A stretch of DNA of 64,000 bases from Sphingopyxis sp. (GTDB taxonomy: Bacteria > Pseudomonadota > Alphaproteobacteria > Sphingomonadales > Sphingomonadaceae), in contig PNNB01000056.1 of assembly GCA_013823985.1 (NCBI GenBank), positions 62,001-126,000 on the forward strand, in the 5' to 3' direction. A program made the position numbers and the translations under genes. Below the pieces are notes generated by a model that saw only the letters and a list, made by a program, of their open reading frames with translations, did no database searches and was not told the DNA's origin. Positions 1 through 10,769 of this stretch are shown here, piece by piece. Position 1 is the stretch's first letter; each line of letters starts with the position of its first letter.

Positions 1-1422
1 TTCGGCCTGCAGCCTCTTGGCATAAATGTCGCTGACGCCCGGGTGGCCCTTGATCACCTTGTACATTAAAGGCTGCGTGAAGCTGGGCTCATCGCCTTCA
101 TTATGGCCGAAGCGGCGGTAGCACCACATATCGATCACGATATCGCGATGGAATGTCTGGCGGAATTCGATCGCGATCTTGCATGCAAAGGTAACCGCTT
201 CGGGGTCATCGCCGTTCACATGGAAAATCGGGGCCTGAACGCCCTTGGCAACATCCGACGGATAGGGCGACGAGCGCGCATATTGCGGGCTGGTCGTAAA
301 GCCGACCTGGTTGTTCACGATGAAGTGCAGGCAGCCGCCCGTATTATAGCCGCGAATGCCCGAGAAACCGAGGCACTCCCAAACAATGCCCTGTCCGGCA
401 AAGGCCGCGTCGCCGTGCAACAGAACGGGCAGGACCTGCTCATGCTTGCCAAGGTCGCCGCGGGCGGTCTGGTTCGCGCGCACTTTACCGAGAACGACGG
501 GGTTGACCGCTTCCAAATGGGAGGGGTTGGGAACAAGGCTCATATGCACCTTGATGCCGTCAAATTCACGGTCGGTGCTTGTGCCCAAATGATATTTCAC
601 ATCGCCCGAACCGCCGACATCATCGGGGTTTGCGCTTCCACCCGAAAATTCATGGAAGATGATGCGATAAGGCTTGGCCATAACATTGGCCAACACGTTC
701 AGACGACCGCGATGCGGCATGCCGTACACAATTTCGCGGACGCCCAGTTGCCCGCCATATTTAATGACAGCCTCAAGCGCCGGAATCATCGATTCACCGC
801 CGTCCAGACCGAAACGCTTCGTGCCGACATATTTGCGGCCCAGGAATTTCTCATACTGCTCGGCTTCGATCACCTTGGCCAGAATTGCTTTCTTGCCTTC
901 GGGCGTGAAGTGGATGGCGGCGTCTCTGCCCTCCATCCGCTCTTGCAGGAACCGGCGTTCCTCGACATCTGAAATATGCATATATTCCAGACCCACGGGT
1001 CCGCAATAGTTGGCCCGCAAAATGTCGACCAGCTCGCGCACGGTGGTCCATTCGAGACCCAATGTCCCGCCGACGAAAACTTTCCGGTCAAGGTCAGCGC
1101 CTGAAAAACCGTGATATTCGGGCGTCAGATCCGCCGGTATTTCCTGCTTCGAAAGGCCCAGAGGATCCAGATTTGCCGCAAGATGGCCGCGCACGCGATA
1201 GGTGCGCACGAGCATCATCGCGCGAATGGAATCGTTCGCCGCGGCAACCGCGTCGGCTTCCGCCATCGGCTTGCCCGCAGCCTTTGCCGCAGCCTTCACC
1301 TCGACCGCCATTTGCGTGGGGTCGAGCGATGCCGTCAAATCGTCGGTGGCCGACAAAGGCCAGTTGGCGCGCTCCCAACTGGGACCGCGCTCAATTTCAA
1401 AATCCTGGTTCTCAAGACCCAT
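1..1422 (-). CDS. sucA: 2-oxoglutarate dehydrogenase E1 component, 3' part beyond window
   Basis: This is the thiamine-diphosphate-dependent E1 subunit that decarboxylates 2-oxoglutarate in the TCA cycle. Only the first 474 codons are visible; the frame is open to the window edge, and the family is usually about 930-950 residues. The N-terminus (MGLENQDFEIERGPSWERAN) has the E2-binding region typical of alphaproteobacterial SucA. Further in are GMPHRGRLNVLANV, HVNGDDPEAV and FGHNEGDEPSFTQP, which are E1 signatures around the cofactor and substrate site. The ATG at 1422-1420 is chosen because AAGGAAGG lies about 8 nt upstream. sucD ends 38 nt upstream on the same strand, so the two are probably co-transcribed; sucB would be expected beyond the left edge. 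Confidence 0.96.
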   Translation of the reverse strand, partial: MGLENQDFEIERGPSWERANWPLSATDDLTASLDPTQMAVEVKAAAKAAGKPMAEADAVAAANDSIRAMMLVRTYRVRGHLAANLDPLGLSKQEIPADLTPEYHGFSGADLDRKVFVGGTLGLEWTTVRELVDILRANYCGPVGLEYMHISDVEERRFLQERMEGRDAAIHFTPEGKKAILAKVIEAEQYEKFLGRKYVGTKRFGLDGGESMIPALEAVIKYGGQLGVREIVYGMPHRGRLNVLANVMAKPYRIIFHEFSGGSANPDDVGGSGDVKYHLGTSTDREFDGIKVHMSLVPNPSHLEAVNPVVLGKVRANQTARGDLGKHEQVLPVLLHGDAAFAGQGIVWECLGFSGIRGYNTGGCLHFIVNNQVGFTTSPQYARSSPYPSDVAKGVQAPIFHVNGDDPEAVTFACKIAIEFRQTFHRDIVIDMWCYRRFGHNEGDEPSFTQPLMYKVIKGHPGVSDIYAKRLQAE

Positions 1423-1460
1423 ATCTATGCCTTCCTTGGGGAGGGAAACGGCAGGGATGC

Positions 1461-2345
1461 TTATCCCTTCAGTACTTCGACCAATGTTTTGCCGAGCAGT
1501 GAAGGTGATGCCGACATACGGATGCCCGCAGCTTCCATTGCCGCGATCTTGCTTTCAGCATCGCCCTTGCCGCCCGAAACGATCGCACCGGCATGGCCCA
1601 TGCGGCGTCCGGGAGGTGCCGAACGTCCTGCGATAAAGCCGGCCATCGGCTTCTTGCGGCCCTTTTTGGCTTCGTCGATCAGGAATTGCGCGGCTTCCTC
1701 TTCTGCGCTGCCGCCGATTTCACCGATCATGATGATCGACTTGGTGGAATCGTCGGCAAGGAAGAGTTCCAGGCAGTCGATGAAATTGGTTCCGTTGACA
1801 GGATCGCCACCGATGCCGACGGCAGTGGTCTGGCCAAGGCCTTCGGCAGTGGTCTGGAACACGGCTTCATAGGTAAGTGTGCCCGAACGCGACACGACGC
1901 CGACCGATCCGGCCGAGAAAATGCTGCCGGGCATAATGCCGATCTTGCATTCATTCGGGGTCAGTATGCCGGGGCAGTTGGGGCCGATCAGACGGCTTTT
2001 CGAACCCGAAAGCGCGCGCTTCACCTTGACCATGTCGAGCACCGGAATACCTTCGGTGATGCACACGATCAGGGGGATTTCGGCGTCAATCGCCTCAAGG
2101 ATCGAGTCCGCCGCAAAGGGAGGCGGAACATAGACAACAGATGCATCTGCACCGGTCGCCTGCTTGGCTTCAAGCACGGTGTCGAACATGGGCAGGCCGA
2201 TATGCGTCGACCCGCCCTTGCCGGGGGTCACCCCGCCAACCATTTGCGTGCCATAGGCCAGCGCCTGTTCGGTGTGGAAGGTGCCGGTGGCACCGGTCAT
2301 ACCTTGCGTGATGACCTTGGTGTGTTTGTTGACGAGGATGCTCAT
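1461..2345 (-). CDS. sucD: succinyl-CoA synthetase alpha subunit
   Basis: This is the alpha (CoA-binding and phosphohistidine) subunit of succinate-CoA ligase, the substrate-level phosphorylation step of the TCA cycle. The protein has 294 residues, the normal length. It begins with the [18 protein letters not shown]ossmann start and carries the active-site segment [17 protein letters not shown] near residue 250, whose His is phosphorylated in the family. It lies between mdh (90 nt upstream) and sucA (38 nt downstream). The partner beta subunit, sucC, is not adjacent, although in many alphaproteobacteria it sits directly before sucD. Confidence 0.97.
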   Translation of the reverse strand: MSILVNKHTKVITQGMTGATGTFHTEQALAYGTQMVGGVTPGKGGSTHIGLPMFDTVLEAKQATGADASVVYVPPPFAADSILEAIDAEIPLIVCITEGIPVLDMVKVKRALSGSKSRLIGPNCPGILTPNECKIGIMPGSIFSAGSVGVVSRSGTLTYEAVFQTTAEGLGQTTAVGIGGDPVNGTNFIDCLELFLADDSTKSIIMIGEIGGSAEEEAAQFLIDEAKKGRKKPMAGFIAGRSAPPGRRMGHAGAIVSGGKGDAESKIAAMEAAGIRMSASPSLLGKTLVEVLKG

Positions 2346-2435
2346 TTTTTGCTTACTTCCTGATAGGTCGTGAATTGGGAGGCGCTTGCATCAACCCCAG
2401 ATGCACGAACTGTTACTGTCAAAAGGCATAGCGGT

Positions 2436-3462
<1,027 letters not shown>

Positions 3463-3534
3463 CTTAACAACCCACTAAAAGGGATAAGTTAAGGCTTTTT
3501 GTGATAATAGTTCGCAATAGCGTTAAGGGCTGTT

Positions 3535-4920
3535 TTATCCGGCGACGCGGCGTAACATTTCCATCCAGATCGGGATCTGTCCGTGAAATCCTTCCGCCCA
3601 AACGCGCTCGTCGAGGCCATGTGCCCCTTCACGCGCGCCGACGATGCCCCACAGGCCGCCAAAGCCATAAACCGCTATTCCATTTGCCCGCAAAAATGCC
3701 CCATCTGTTGCCCCTGCAGACTGGAACGGCATGACCGGCGCATCCTTAAATCGCGTCGCGACTGCCGCCTTATAGGCTTCGGTAATGTCGGCGCGCAGGG
3801 GTGTGGGGGCGGTTTCGGGCGTTTGCGATCCTTCTACGGCCGTGACAGTAACATCGGGGCCGGCCAGGGCCTGCAACTGCTGGCGCACTTCTTCGATTTT
3901 CACACCGGGGAAAATACGGCAATTAACGTTGGCCTCGGCTTTCTGCGGCAGGGCGTTGGGGGCATGGCCGCCCGATAGCATGGTTGCGACACAGCGGGTA
4001 CGGGTGCTGCCGCTGTCCATGGCTTCCAAAAGATCGGCAGTCTCACGGTCCGTCGGATTTGCGAGAAACCGCCGCACCAACTCGCCATATTGCCCGCTGT
4101 CGCCCTTCGACAGCGCTTCATAGGTCGCGCGTGTGGCATCATTGATCATCGGGGCAAAGCGGTGGCGTTCCACTGCGGTCAGGGCATCTGCCAACGCGTA
4201 AATCGCATTGTCCGGACGCGGCGCACTGCTGTGGCCACCGCGATTGATGGCGGTAAGCTTATAGTCGGCGTAGGTTTTCTCGGCAATTTGCATGCCGAAA
4301 CCTTCAACCCGACCATCGGGAAAGACAGAACCGCCCCCGGCATCGCTGTTCAGGGCATATTCGGCATCAATCAGCGAACGCCATTCGGTCGCGGCACGCC
4401 GCGCGCTGTTGCCACTGGTTTCCTCGTCCCCTGTGAAAAGGACGATGATGTCGCGCGTGTTCTGGAACTTTTCGGCCCGCAAATATTGCAGGGCAATCAA
4501 TATGCCGGTCAAGCCCGCCTTATTGTCGTTCGACCCGCGGCCCAGATAATAGCCCTCCTCTTCGCGGAATTTGAAGGGCGGATATTTCCAGTCGCTTTCC
4601 TTTGCCGCGACGACATCCATATGGGCCATCAGCAAGATCGGCTTCTTCCCGCTGGGCTTTGCGGCGGGCCAGCGGGCGATCAGGGTCTGGGTTCCGTCAT
4701 GATCCTTGACGACGACGTCGGTTATGCCGGCTTTGCGGAATTCGGCGGTCAGCAAGGTCGTCAGTTTTTTGAACTCTGCGGTCTGTCCCTCGACCGTGGG
4801 AATTTCGACAATCTTCGCAAAAAGGTCCCGCTCCGCCTGTCGTTGGGCGTTCTGCGCCTGGCCTTGCACTGCGGTCATTGCCAGCAAGCCCGCCGCGACT
4901 ATCGATAAACGTCCAAACAT
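3535..4920 (-). CDS. exported M20/M28-type zinc metallopeptidase
   Basis: This is a 461-residue dinuclear-zinc peptidase of the M20 (ArgE/DapE/carboxypeptidase G2-like) family. The metal and catalytic segments are LLMAHMDVVA (His and Asp), GSNDNKAG (bridging Asp region) and FTGDEETSG (catalytic Glu and metal Glu). A signal peptide is visible, MFGRLSIVAAGLLAMTAVQGQAQ, so it acts in the periplasm or outside. I chose the ATG at 4920 because AAAGGAGA precedes it and the signal peptide begins there; an upstream start would add 37 residues of unrelated sequence. It follows zapE by 22 nt and probably shares its transcript. Substrate unknown. Confidence 0.88.
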   Translation of the reverse strand: MFGRLSIVAAGLLAMTAVQGQAQNAQRQAERDLFAKIVEIPTVEGQTAEFKKLTTLLTAEFRKAGITDVVVKDHDGTQTLIARWPAAKPSGKKPILLMAHMDVVAAKESDWKYPPFKFREEEGYYLGRGSNDNKAGLTGILIALQYLRAEKFQNTRDIIVLFTGDEETSGNSARRAATEWRSLIDAEYALNSDAGGGSVFPDGRVEGFGMQIAEKTYADYKLTAINRGGHSSAPRPDNAIYALADALTAVERHRFAPMINDATRATYEALSKGDSGQYGELVRRFLANPTDRETADLLEAMDSGSTRTRCVATMLSGGHAPNALPQKAEANVNCRIFPGVKIEEVRQQLQALAGPDVTVTAVEGSQTPETAPTPLRADITEAYKAAVATRFKDAPVMPFQSAGATDGAFLRANGIAVYGFGGLWGIVGAREGAHGLDERVWAEGFHGQIPIWMEMLRRVAG

Positions 4921-4942
4921 CCTCTTCTCCTTTGCGCAAAGC

Positions 4943-6055
4943 CTAACGCGAACCGTGGCCCTCCGCCAGATATTCCTCCGACTGCATTTCCAGAAGCCGC
5001 GATACGGTGCGTTCAAATTCGAAACGGCCATCGCCTTCGGGGTAAAGCTGGTCAGGAATGGCGTCCGCGCTGGCGAGAAATTTGACGCGATATTCGTACA
5101 GTGCGTCGATCAGTGTCACGAAACGCGCCGCCTCGTTACGGTTCTGGGGGCCGAGCACGGGGATACCGACCATGATGACGGTGTGAAAGCGCCGGGCGAT
5201 GGCAAGATAGTCCGCCGACCCGCGCGCCTCGGTGCATAAGCGCTTGAAGGAAAAGACCGCTACGCCTTTCAGAGCTTTGGGGACATGCAAGGTCCGGCCC
5301 GTGCCGACATCCAATTCCGCGGATGGCACATGGGCGCGGTCTTCGGGGGGATAATCGGTCAGCCGGAAAAAGGTTTCGGACAGCGCAGCCGTCGCCTCCG
5401 GACCATTGGGCACCAGCCATGTCCGCGCGCTGCCCAGCCGGTCACGGCGGTAATCGATGGGCCCGTCGAGACCCACTATATCCAGCCGCTCCTTGATCAG
5501 GTCGATAAAGGGCAGGAACAGGTGGCGGTTGAGGCCATCCTTATAGAGATCATCGGGATGCCGGTTGGATGTCGTCACGACCGTGACGCCTGCGGCAATA
5601 AGACCCGAGAAAAGCCGCGACATGATTGCGGCGTCGGCCATATTGTTCACAACCATCTCGTCAAAGCAGAGCAGGCGTGCTTCTTCTGCAAGCGATTCCA
5701 CTAGTGGCGGAATGGGATCGCCTAACTCCTTCTCGCGCTCCACCTTCAGGCGGGCATGGATATCCAGCATGAACTCGTGAAAATGGACGCGCTTTTTCCG
5801 GCGGATCTGCACCGCTTCGAAAAACAGATCCATCAACATCGACTTACCGCGCCCGACGCCGCCCCAGAGATACAGGCCCCGCGCAGGGTCCGGCTTCTTC
5901 CGCAGAAAACGCCAGATCGTACTTCCCCGCGGCGGCACCGCTTCCAGCTCGGCCTGCACGCGCGCCAAAGCGCGGACCGCGCGAAGCTGGTCCGGATCGG
6001 GCTTCAGTTCATTGGCCGAAACCAGCGCGTTATATCGGTTTTCTACCTTATCCAT
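4943..6055 (-). CDS. zapE: cell division ATPase ZapE (AFG1 family)
   Basis: This is an AFG1-like AAA-type P-loop ATPase; the E. coli homologue ZapE acts on FtsZ rings under low oxygen. The 370-residue protein has a Walker A motif WGGVGRGKSMLMD at about residues 64-76, the family motif HFHEFMLDIH, a Walker B region LLCFDEMVVNNMADA and the sensor-like TTSNRHPDDLYKDGLNR. It lies in the minus-strand run sdhB-thioesterase-zapE-M20 peptidase, and is separated from mdh only by the peptidase gene. A zapE-mdh neighbourhood is common in alphaproteobacteria. Confidence 0.93.
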   Translation of the reverse strand: MDKVENRYNALVSANELKPDPDQLRAVRALARVQAELEAVPPRGSTIWRFLRKKPDPARGLYLWGGVGRGKSMLMDLFFEAVQIRRKKRVHFHEFMLDIHARLKVEREKELGDPIPPLVESLAEEARLLCFDEMVVNNMADAAIMSRLFSGLIAAGVTVVTTSNRHPDDLYKDGLNRHLFLPFIDLIKERLDIVGLDGPIDYRRDRLGSARTWLVPNGPEATAALSETFFRLTDYPPEDRAHVPSAELDVGTGRTLHVPKALKGVAVFSFKRLCTEARGSADYLAIARRFHTVIMVGIPVLGPQNRNEAARFVTLIDALYEYRVKFLASADAIPDQLYPEGDGRFEFERTVSRLLEMQSEEYLAEGHGSR

Positions 6056-6073
6056 GACGCGCTGTAGAAAGGA

Positions 6074-6526
6074 TCACTTTCGGGTGGGTTTGCGGATAGT
6101 GCCGGAAAAGGCGGCGACGCGTTCATCGCCCTGGGTCACGATGCCGCGCATGAACAGCAGCCGGCCGGTTTCTTTCAACAACTCCACCTCTGCGTCCAAT
6201 GGTTCACCGATGGTGCCCGCGCCGATAAACTGCACCGACAGGTCAAGCGTGACAGCGGCCCCCGCCTCGATCAGGCCGAACATCCGCGACGCGCCAAACA
6301 TGGCGACATCGATAAAGCCTAAAGTCACCCCGCCATGCACGGCGTTGCGCAAATTGCTGTGGCGGTGCTCGGGAAACATGCGCAAGCGGGCCTTGCCATC
6401 GCCTTCGCTGCGCACCAGCATCTTGCCCAACACGGTTCCATTATACCGCGTTGCATCGGTCATCTGCCAATTTAGCCAACCCGGATTATCGGGATCCGGG
6501 CTGCTATCAAATGCGGGTGTTTCCAA
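6074..6526 (-). CDS. PaaI-like hotdog-fold thioesterase
   Basis: This is a 150-residue hotdog-fold protein of the PaaI/4HBT group, predicted to hydrolyse an acyl-CoA or aryl-CoA. The segment NLRNAVHGGVTLGFIDVAMF is the typical active-site helix region with HGG. The start used here is TTG at 6526, because the preceding PDPDNPGW region appears family-like; an ATG at 6463 is a fallback that would lose 21 residues. It begins 14 nt after the sdhB stop and ends 18 nt before zapE, so it is probably in the same operon. Substrate not determinable. Confidence 0.82.
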   Translation of the reverse strand: METPAFDSSPDPDNPGWLNWQMTDATRYNGTVLGKMLVRSEGDGKARLRMFPEHRHSNLRNAVHGGVTLGFIDVAMFGASRMFGLIEAGAAVTLDLSVQFIGAGTIGEPLDAEVELLKETGRLLFMRGIVTQGDERVAAFSGTIRKPTRK

Positions 6527-6540
6527 GTGATGTCCCGCGT

Positions 6541-7320
6541 TTAGATGTGCCGTTCGGCAACCATTTTCTTGGTTTCCGCGATGGCCTTGGCAGGATTCAA
6601 GCCCTTGGGACAGGCGTTAGCGCAATTCATGATCGTGTGGCAGCGGTACAGGCGGAACGGATCTTCCAGTTCGTCCAGACGTTCACCCGTCATCTCGTCA
6701 CGGCTGTCGGCGAGCCAGCGATAGGCTTGCAAAAGAATGGCCGGGCCCAAAAACTTGTCGCTGTTCCACCAATAGGACGGGCAGCTTGTGGAGCAGCAGG
6801 CGCACAAAATGCACTCATACAGACCATCCAGCTTGGCCCGGTCTTCCGGCGACTGCAGCCGCTCCTTACCCGAAGGTTCGGGCGTGACGGTCTGCAACCA
6901 AGGCTTGATCGACGCATATTGCGCATAGAAATGGGTGAAATCGGGAACGAGGTCCTTGATCACTTCCATGTGCGGCAGCGGCGTGATGGTCACTTCGCTT
7001 TTGCAATCCTCGATCGCCGTGGTGCACGCCAAACCGTTCTTGCCGTCGATATTCATCGAGCAGGATCCGCAAATACCTTCGCGGCACGACCGGCGGAAGG
7101 TGAGCGAACTGTCCTGCTCCCCCTTCATCTTGATCAGGGCGTCCAATACCATTGGACCGCAATTGTCGGTATCGATCTCAAATGTGTCGTAACGCGGGTT
7201 CTCGCCGCTATCGGGGTCGTAGCGATAGACTTTGAATTTCTTTACTTTACCCCCGGTGCTGGATGCGTGCACCCGGCCTTTCTGGACCTTACTGTTTTTG
7301 GGTAAAAAGAAATCAGCCAT
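6541..7320 (-). CDS. sdhB: succinate dehydrogenase iron-sulfur subunit
   Basis: This subunit carries electrons from SdhA flavin to ubiquinone in complex II on the inner face of the cytoplasmic membrane. The 259-residue protein has the plant-type [2Fe-2S] segment [15 protein letters not shown], then the C-terminal clusters [17 protein letters not shown] and [17 protein letters not shown]. All cluster cysteines appear present. Its upstream neighbour is a CBS-domain gene and not sdhCDA, so it is detached from the rest of its complex. Confidence 0.97.
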   Translation of the reverse strand: MADFFLPKNSKVQKGRVHASSTGGKVKKFKVYRYDPDSGENPRYDTFEIDTDNCGPMVLDALIKMKGEQDSSLTFRRSCREGICGSCSMNIDGKNGLACTTAIEDCKSEVTITPLPHMEVIKDLVPDFTHFYAQYASIKPWLQTVTPEPSGKERLQSPEDRAKLDGLYECILCACCSTSCPSYWWNSDKFLGPAILLQAYRWLADSRDEMTGERLDELEDPFRLYRCHTIMNCANACPKGLNPAKAIAETKKMVAERHI

Positions 7321-7394
7321 TTGAATATCCCGTGGAATCTAGATGTCTTGTTATTCCGTTGTAGCGGCTATGCCCTAACCAACCGTTTCGCTAA

Positions 7395-8732
7395 TCACAA
7401 GCCCTCAACTGCGTCGATTTGGCTTGCCTTTTTTGCAAGCGACACGCGCAATTTGTCGATCTTGCGGCCATCCATGTCGACAATCTCGAAACGCCAGCCT
7501 TGGTCGACGAAGGATTCGCCTTCTTCGGGCAAATGGCGCAGAATATGAAGGACATGGCCGGCCGTCGTGGCGTAATCCCGGTCATCCGGAAGGTCGATGC
7601 TGAGCACCTCTGCCATGGCATCGGCCGACATTGCACCCGAGACGAGCATGGAACCGTCTTCAAGCGTGACAATATTGGGGGCGCTGCCCTGCGCCTGATC
7701 CGACGCAAATTCACCGGCGATGGCGGCAAGAAGGTCGTTCGGCGTCACGATTCCCTCGAAATGCCCATATTCATCATAGACAAGAAGCATGGGCACATCG
7801 GACGACCGTAGGATTTCGAGGGCATCCATGGCGTCAAGCTGATCCGGAACAATCTCCGCCTTGCGCATGAGGTCGCGCAGATCGAGGCGACGTCCGCCAA
7901 TCTGCGCCGCAACGATATCGCGCGACTGGACAACCCCGATGATATCGTCGGCATTCTCGCCGGTTACCGGTATGCGGGTATGAGGCGAGTTGACCAGCAC
8001 ATCGCGGACTTCTTCTTCGGACGCATCGGCCGAAATGCGGTCGACGTCGGTGCGCGGTGTCATCACCTCGCGCACAGGCCTGTCGGCCAAGCGCACGACA
8101 CCGGCAATGACCTTATGCTCATGCTCTTCGATGATGCCCGCATGGGTCGCTTCGGCAAAGACCATGCGCAGTTCTTCGGTGGTCAAGGCTTCCCGGCTAT
8201 CGCGGCGCAAGCCGACCATCCGGAAAATCAGTGCGCTTGAACGGTCCAGCAACCACACAATGGGCGCAGTGATGCGCGACAGCATTTCCATCGGTCCGGC
8301 CACAACAACCGCGATGCGCTCCGGTGCGACAAGGGCAAACTGCTTGGGAACCAGTTCACCGACCACCAAGGATGCGTAGGTGGTGATCGAAATGACGATG
8401 CCAAAGCCAAATGTATCGGCCCAATCCGCGGGGAAGCCCACATAGGCGAGTCTCTGCGCCATCGGCTCGCCCAGAGTGGAACCCGAATAAGCGCCAGCGA
8501 TGATGCCGATCAGGGTAATTCCGATCTGCACCGTCGACAAAAACTTGCCGGGATCGCGGGCCAGCCGAAGCGCTGTGTTCGCGCCGCGTGTGCCGCTATC
8601 GGCCATGGCCTTCAGCTTGGCGGCACGGGCGGAGACGATGGCGAGTTCGGACATTGCGAACACACCGTTGATGGCAATCAGCACAAGGATGGTCGCGGCA
8701 TCAAACCAGGGAAAGGGGCTAAGTGGTTGCAT
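7395..8732 (-). CDS. CNNM/CorC-type membrane protein with CBS pair (hemolysin family)
   Basis: This 445-residue inner-membrane protein has an N-terminal DUF21/CNNM domain with several hydrophobic segments (residues about 10-30, 65-90, 105-125, 140-160). A CBS-pair follows (about 215-330: VREVMTPRTDVDRISAD, then IVPDQLDAMDALEILR) and a C-terminal CorC_HlyC domain (about 350-435, with GHVLHILRHLPEEGESF). Family members are implicated in Mg2+ or Co2+ homeostasis; the name hemolysin is historical. It is followed after 74 nt by sdhB on the same strand. The 145 nt on its other side separate it from a divergent OmpA-type gene. Confidence 0.9.
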   Translation of the reverse strand: MQPLSPFPWFDAATILVLIAINGVFAMSELAIVSARAAKLKAMADSGTRGANTALRLARDPGKFLSTVQIGITLIGIIAGAYSGSTLGEPMAQRLAYVGFPADWADTFGFGIVISITTYASLVVGELVPKQFALVAPERIAVVVAGPMEMLSRITAPIVWLLDRSSALIFRMVGLRRDSREALTTEELRMVFAEATHAGIIEEHEHKVIAGVVRLADRPVREVMTPRTDVDRISADASEEEVRDVLVNSPHTRIPVTGENADDIIGVVQSRDIVAAQIGGRRLDLRDLMRKAEIVPDQLDAMDALEILRSSDVPMLLVYDEYGHFEGIVTPNDLLAAIAGEFASDQAQGSAPNIVTLEDGSMLVSGAMSADAMAEVLSIDLPDDRDYATTAGHVLHILRHLPEEGESFVDQGWRFEIVDMDGRKIDKLRVSLAKKASQIDAVEGL

Positions 8733-8877
8733 AGAAGGCTATGTCCCATAGTGCCAAACATCCGGTCATGGCAACAAAATGCAGCGTCATGCGTTAGGCA
8801 TTCCGATGCGACCCACGCCCGGAATAATCTCCGGTTCATCTTCCGTGGCGTTTAATAAAAGCATCATCAGGAAGGCT

Positions 8878-9549
8878 ATGAACATGAATATGAAACACAT
8901 TCTATCCTTAACCGTGTTGGCATCGATGCTGCCCTTGGCGGCCTGCGTCACCGACCCGGAAACAGGCAAGCGCACGATTTCGAAGGCCGCAATCGGCGGT
9001 GTCGGCGGTGCGCTCGGCGGATATTTGCTGGGTGACCTGGTTGGCGGTCGCCGCGACCGTACCGAAAAAATCGTCGGTGCAGGTATTGGCGCGGTCGCTG
9101 GTGCAGGTGTCGGCTATTATATGGACGAACAGGAAAAAAAGCTGCGCCAACAGACGGCCGGTACCGGCGTGAACGTCATTCGTGATGGTGACAATCTGGT
9201 GCTCGACATGCCCTCGGAAGTCACATTTCCGGTGAACAGCTCCAACATCGAACCCAATTTCCGCACGACGCTGGATCAGGTCGCAGCGACGTTGGTTCAA
9301 TATGAAAAAACCTATGTCGACGTGCTGGGCCATACCGATTCCACCGGCTCGGACGCCTATAATCAGGCGCTGTCCGAACGCCGGGCCTCTTCGGTCGCGG
9401 CCTATCTGGGATCACGCGGCGTGCAGTCGGCGCGTCTTGCCACCAAAGGTTATGGCGAAAGCCAACCCAAGGCGAGCAATCTGGACGAAACTGGCCGTGC
9501 GGCCAACCGTCGGGTTGAAATCCGTCTGGTACCGGTAACCGCGGGCTAA
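8878..9549 (+). CDS. OmpA-family outer-membrane lipoprotein with glycine zipper (YiaD-like)
   Basis: This 223-residue lipoprotein is predicted to anchor the outer membrane to peptidoglycan. The N-terminus MNMNMKHILSLTVLASMLPLAAC ends in a lipobox (LAAC). A glycine-zipper stretch follows (about residues 35-80: GVGGALGGYLLGDLVGG, GAGIGAVAGAGVGYYMDEQ), then an OmpA C-terminal domain with VLGHTDSTGSDAYNQALSER and NRRVEIRL. The ATG at 8878 is chosen because AGGAAGG lies 4 nt upstream and it opens the signal peptide; an earlier in-frame start at 8779 adds non-signal sequence. Its stop codon interlocks with that of the convergent UbiH-like gene. Confidence 0.93.
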   Translation: MNMNMKHILSLTVLASMLPLAACVTDPETGKRTISKAAIGGVGGALGGYLLGDLVGGRRDRTEKIVGAGIGAVAGAGVGYYMDEQEKKLRQQTAGTGVNVIRDGDNLVLDMPSEVTFPVNSSNIEPNFRTTLDQVAATLVQYEKTYVDVLGHTDSTGSDAYNQALSERRASSVAAYLGSRGVQSARLATKGYGESQPKASNLDETGRAANRRVEIRLVPVTAG

Positions 9550-10769
9550 ACGGCAACACCCTTTAGCAATTTGGGTAAAGCTCCGCTCTCGCCCCGTGCC
9601 TCGGCCATGAAAAAGGCCTTGGCGGGGCGGGTGCGTTGCACCAGGCCCATGCCCAAACGCCGTATCGCGGACGCCGCTTTTCCGGGAATGCCGAAAAGCC
9701 GGTTCAGCCCATCGGTCGACATGGCAACCAGCAATGTGTCGACGCTTCGCCACCGGCTGTAACGTTCCAGCAACTGGGCATCGCCCAGATCGAGGCCGAG
9801 GCGCATACCGTCCACCAAAACTTCAGCCAAAGCCGCAACATCGCGAAGCCCCAGATTCAGACCCTGTCCGGCAATAGGGTGGATCCCATGTGCGCTGTCG
9901 CCAATCAAAACCAGCCGTTCTGCCGTAATGGACCTGGCGTGGTGAAAGCCAAGCTTGTAAGTGGACAGCGGCGCGGCCAGTTCGACCTCGCCCAACAGGC
10001 CGCCCATCGCCTTTTCCAGTTCGGCGGCATATCCCCGTTTCGAAAGCTTCATATAGCCCGCTGAATCGGCTTCAGCGACCGACCAGACAATGGCGGAGCG
10101 ATGCCGACCATCGGCACTGTCCAGCATGGGCAGGACCGCAAAAGGACCGCTCGGATAGAAAATCTCATACGCAATGTTCTGATGGGGTTTTTCGTGAAAA
10201 ACCGCACCGACCATCGCGCTGTGGTTATATTGCCAATGGATGATCTTTATCCCGGCTTCTTCCCGCGTTGTGCTCTGCCGTCCTTCGGCAACAACCATCA
10301 AATCGGCGGAAAGGGTGGTACCATTGTCGAGCTTGACGGTTACACCCTTGGCATCACGCTCTTTGGAAAGAATGCTGGCCGGCATATGCAGTTGGATCGA
10401 ATCGCTCGCCTTCGCCGCTTCGTAGAGCGTGCGCCGGATCAACCGGTTTTCGAACATCTGCCCCAGATAGCCGTCTTCGGCGCCGGGAACGAAATCGAGC
10501 GAACCGGGCTTGAGGCCATCGCTGACCCAAATCTGCTCGATCGGACATCCCTTGCCTTCCAAGGCGTCCCCGAGACCGATGGCTTCAAACATTTTCATGC
10601 TCGAACTGGAAATGGCGGACGTCCGCCCGTCAAAATCATGGGCAAGCATTGCTTCGGGATCGGCGCGATCCACGACATGGCTGCTGATTCCATGTTTGGC
10701 CAGGGCAAGCGCTTGAGTGAGCCCTACAAGTCCGCCGCCAATGATTATGATATCCGCTTTTTCCATCAT
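9546..10769 (-). CDS. UbiH/UbiF/VisC-family FAD-dependent hydroxylase
   Basis: This 407-residue flavoprotein monooxygenase belongs to the group that hydroxylates the ubiquinone ring. The N-terminal FAD-binding motif IIIIGGGLVGLTQALALAKHG is at about residues 7-27; LIGDSAHGIHPIAGQGLNLG near residue 285 is the second FAD-binding (GD) motif with the ubiquinone-hydroxylase signature. Which ring position it attacks cannot be told from sequence. The start is taken at ATG 10769; an adjacent ATG at 10766 is equally possible. It converges with the OmpA-type gene, and the two stops overlap by three bases. Confidence 0.88.
   Translation of the reverse strand: MMEKADIIIIGGGLVGLTQALALAKHGISSHVVDRADPEAMLAHDFDGRTSAISSSSMKMFEAIGLGDALEGKGCPIEQIWVSDGLKPGSLDFVPGAEDGYLGQMFENRLIRRTLYEAAKASDSIQLHMPASILSKERDAKGVTVKLDNGTTLSADLMVVAEGRQSTTREEAGIKIIHWQYNHSAMVGAVFHEKPHQNIAYEIFYPSGPFAVLPMLDSADGRHRSAIVWSVAEADSAGYMKLSKRGYAAELEKAMGGLLGEVELAAPLSTYKLGFHHARSITAERLVLIGDSAHGIHPIAGQGLNLGLRDVAALAEVLVDGMRLGLDLGDAQLLERYSRWRSVDTLLVAMSTDGLNRLFGIPGKAASAIRRLGMGLVQRTRPAKAFFMAEARGESGALPKLLKGVAV

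Noticed and set aside
103..972. A 289-residue open frame on the plus strand at the window start
   Set aside because: It is antisense to sucA, whose minus-strand frame is open to the window edge with clear E1 motifs.
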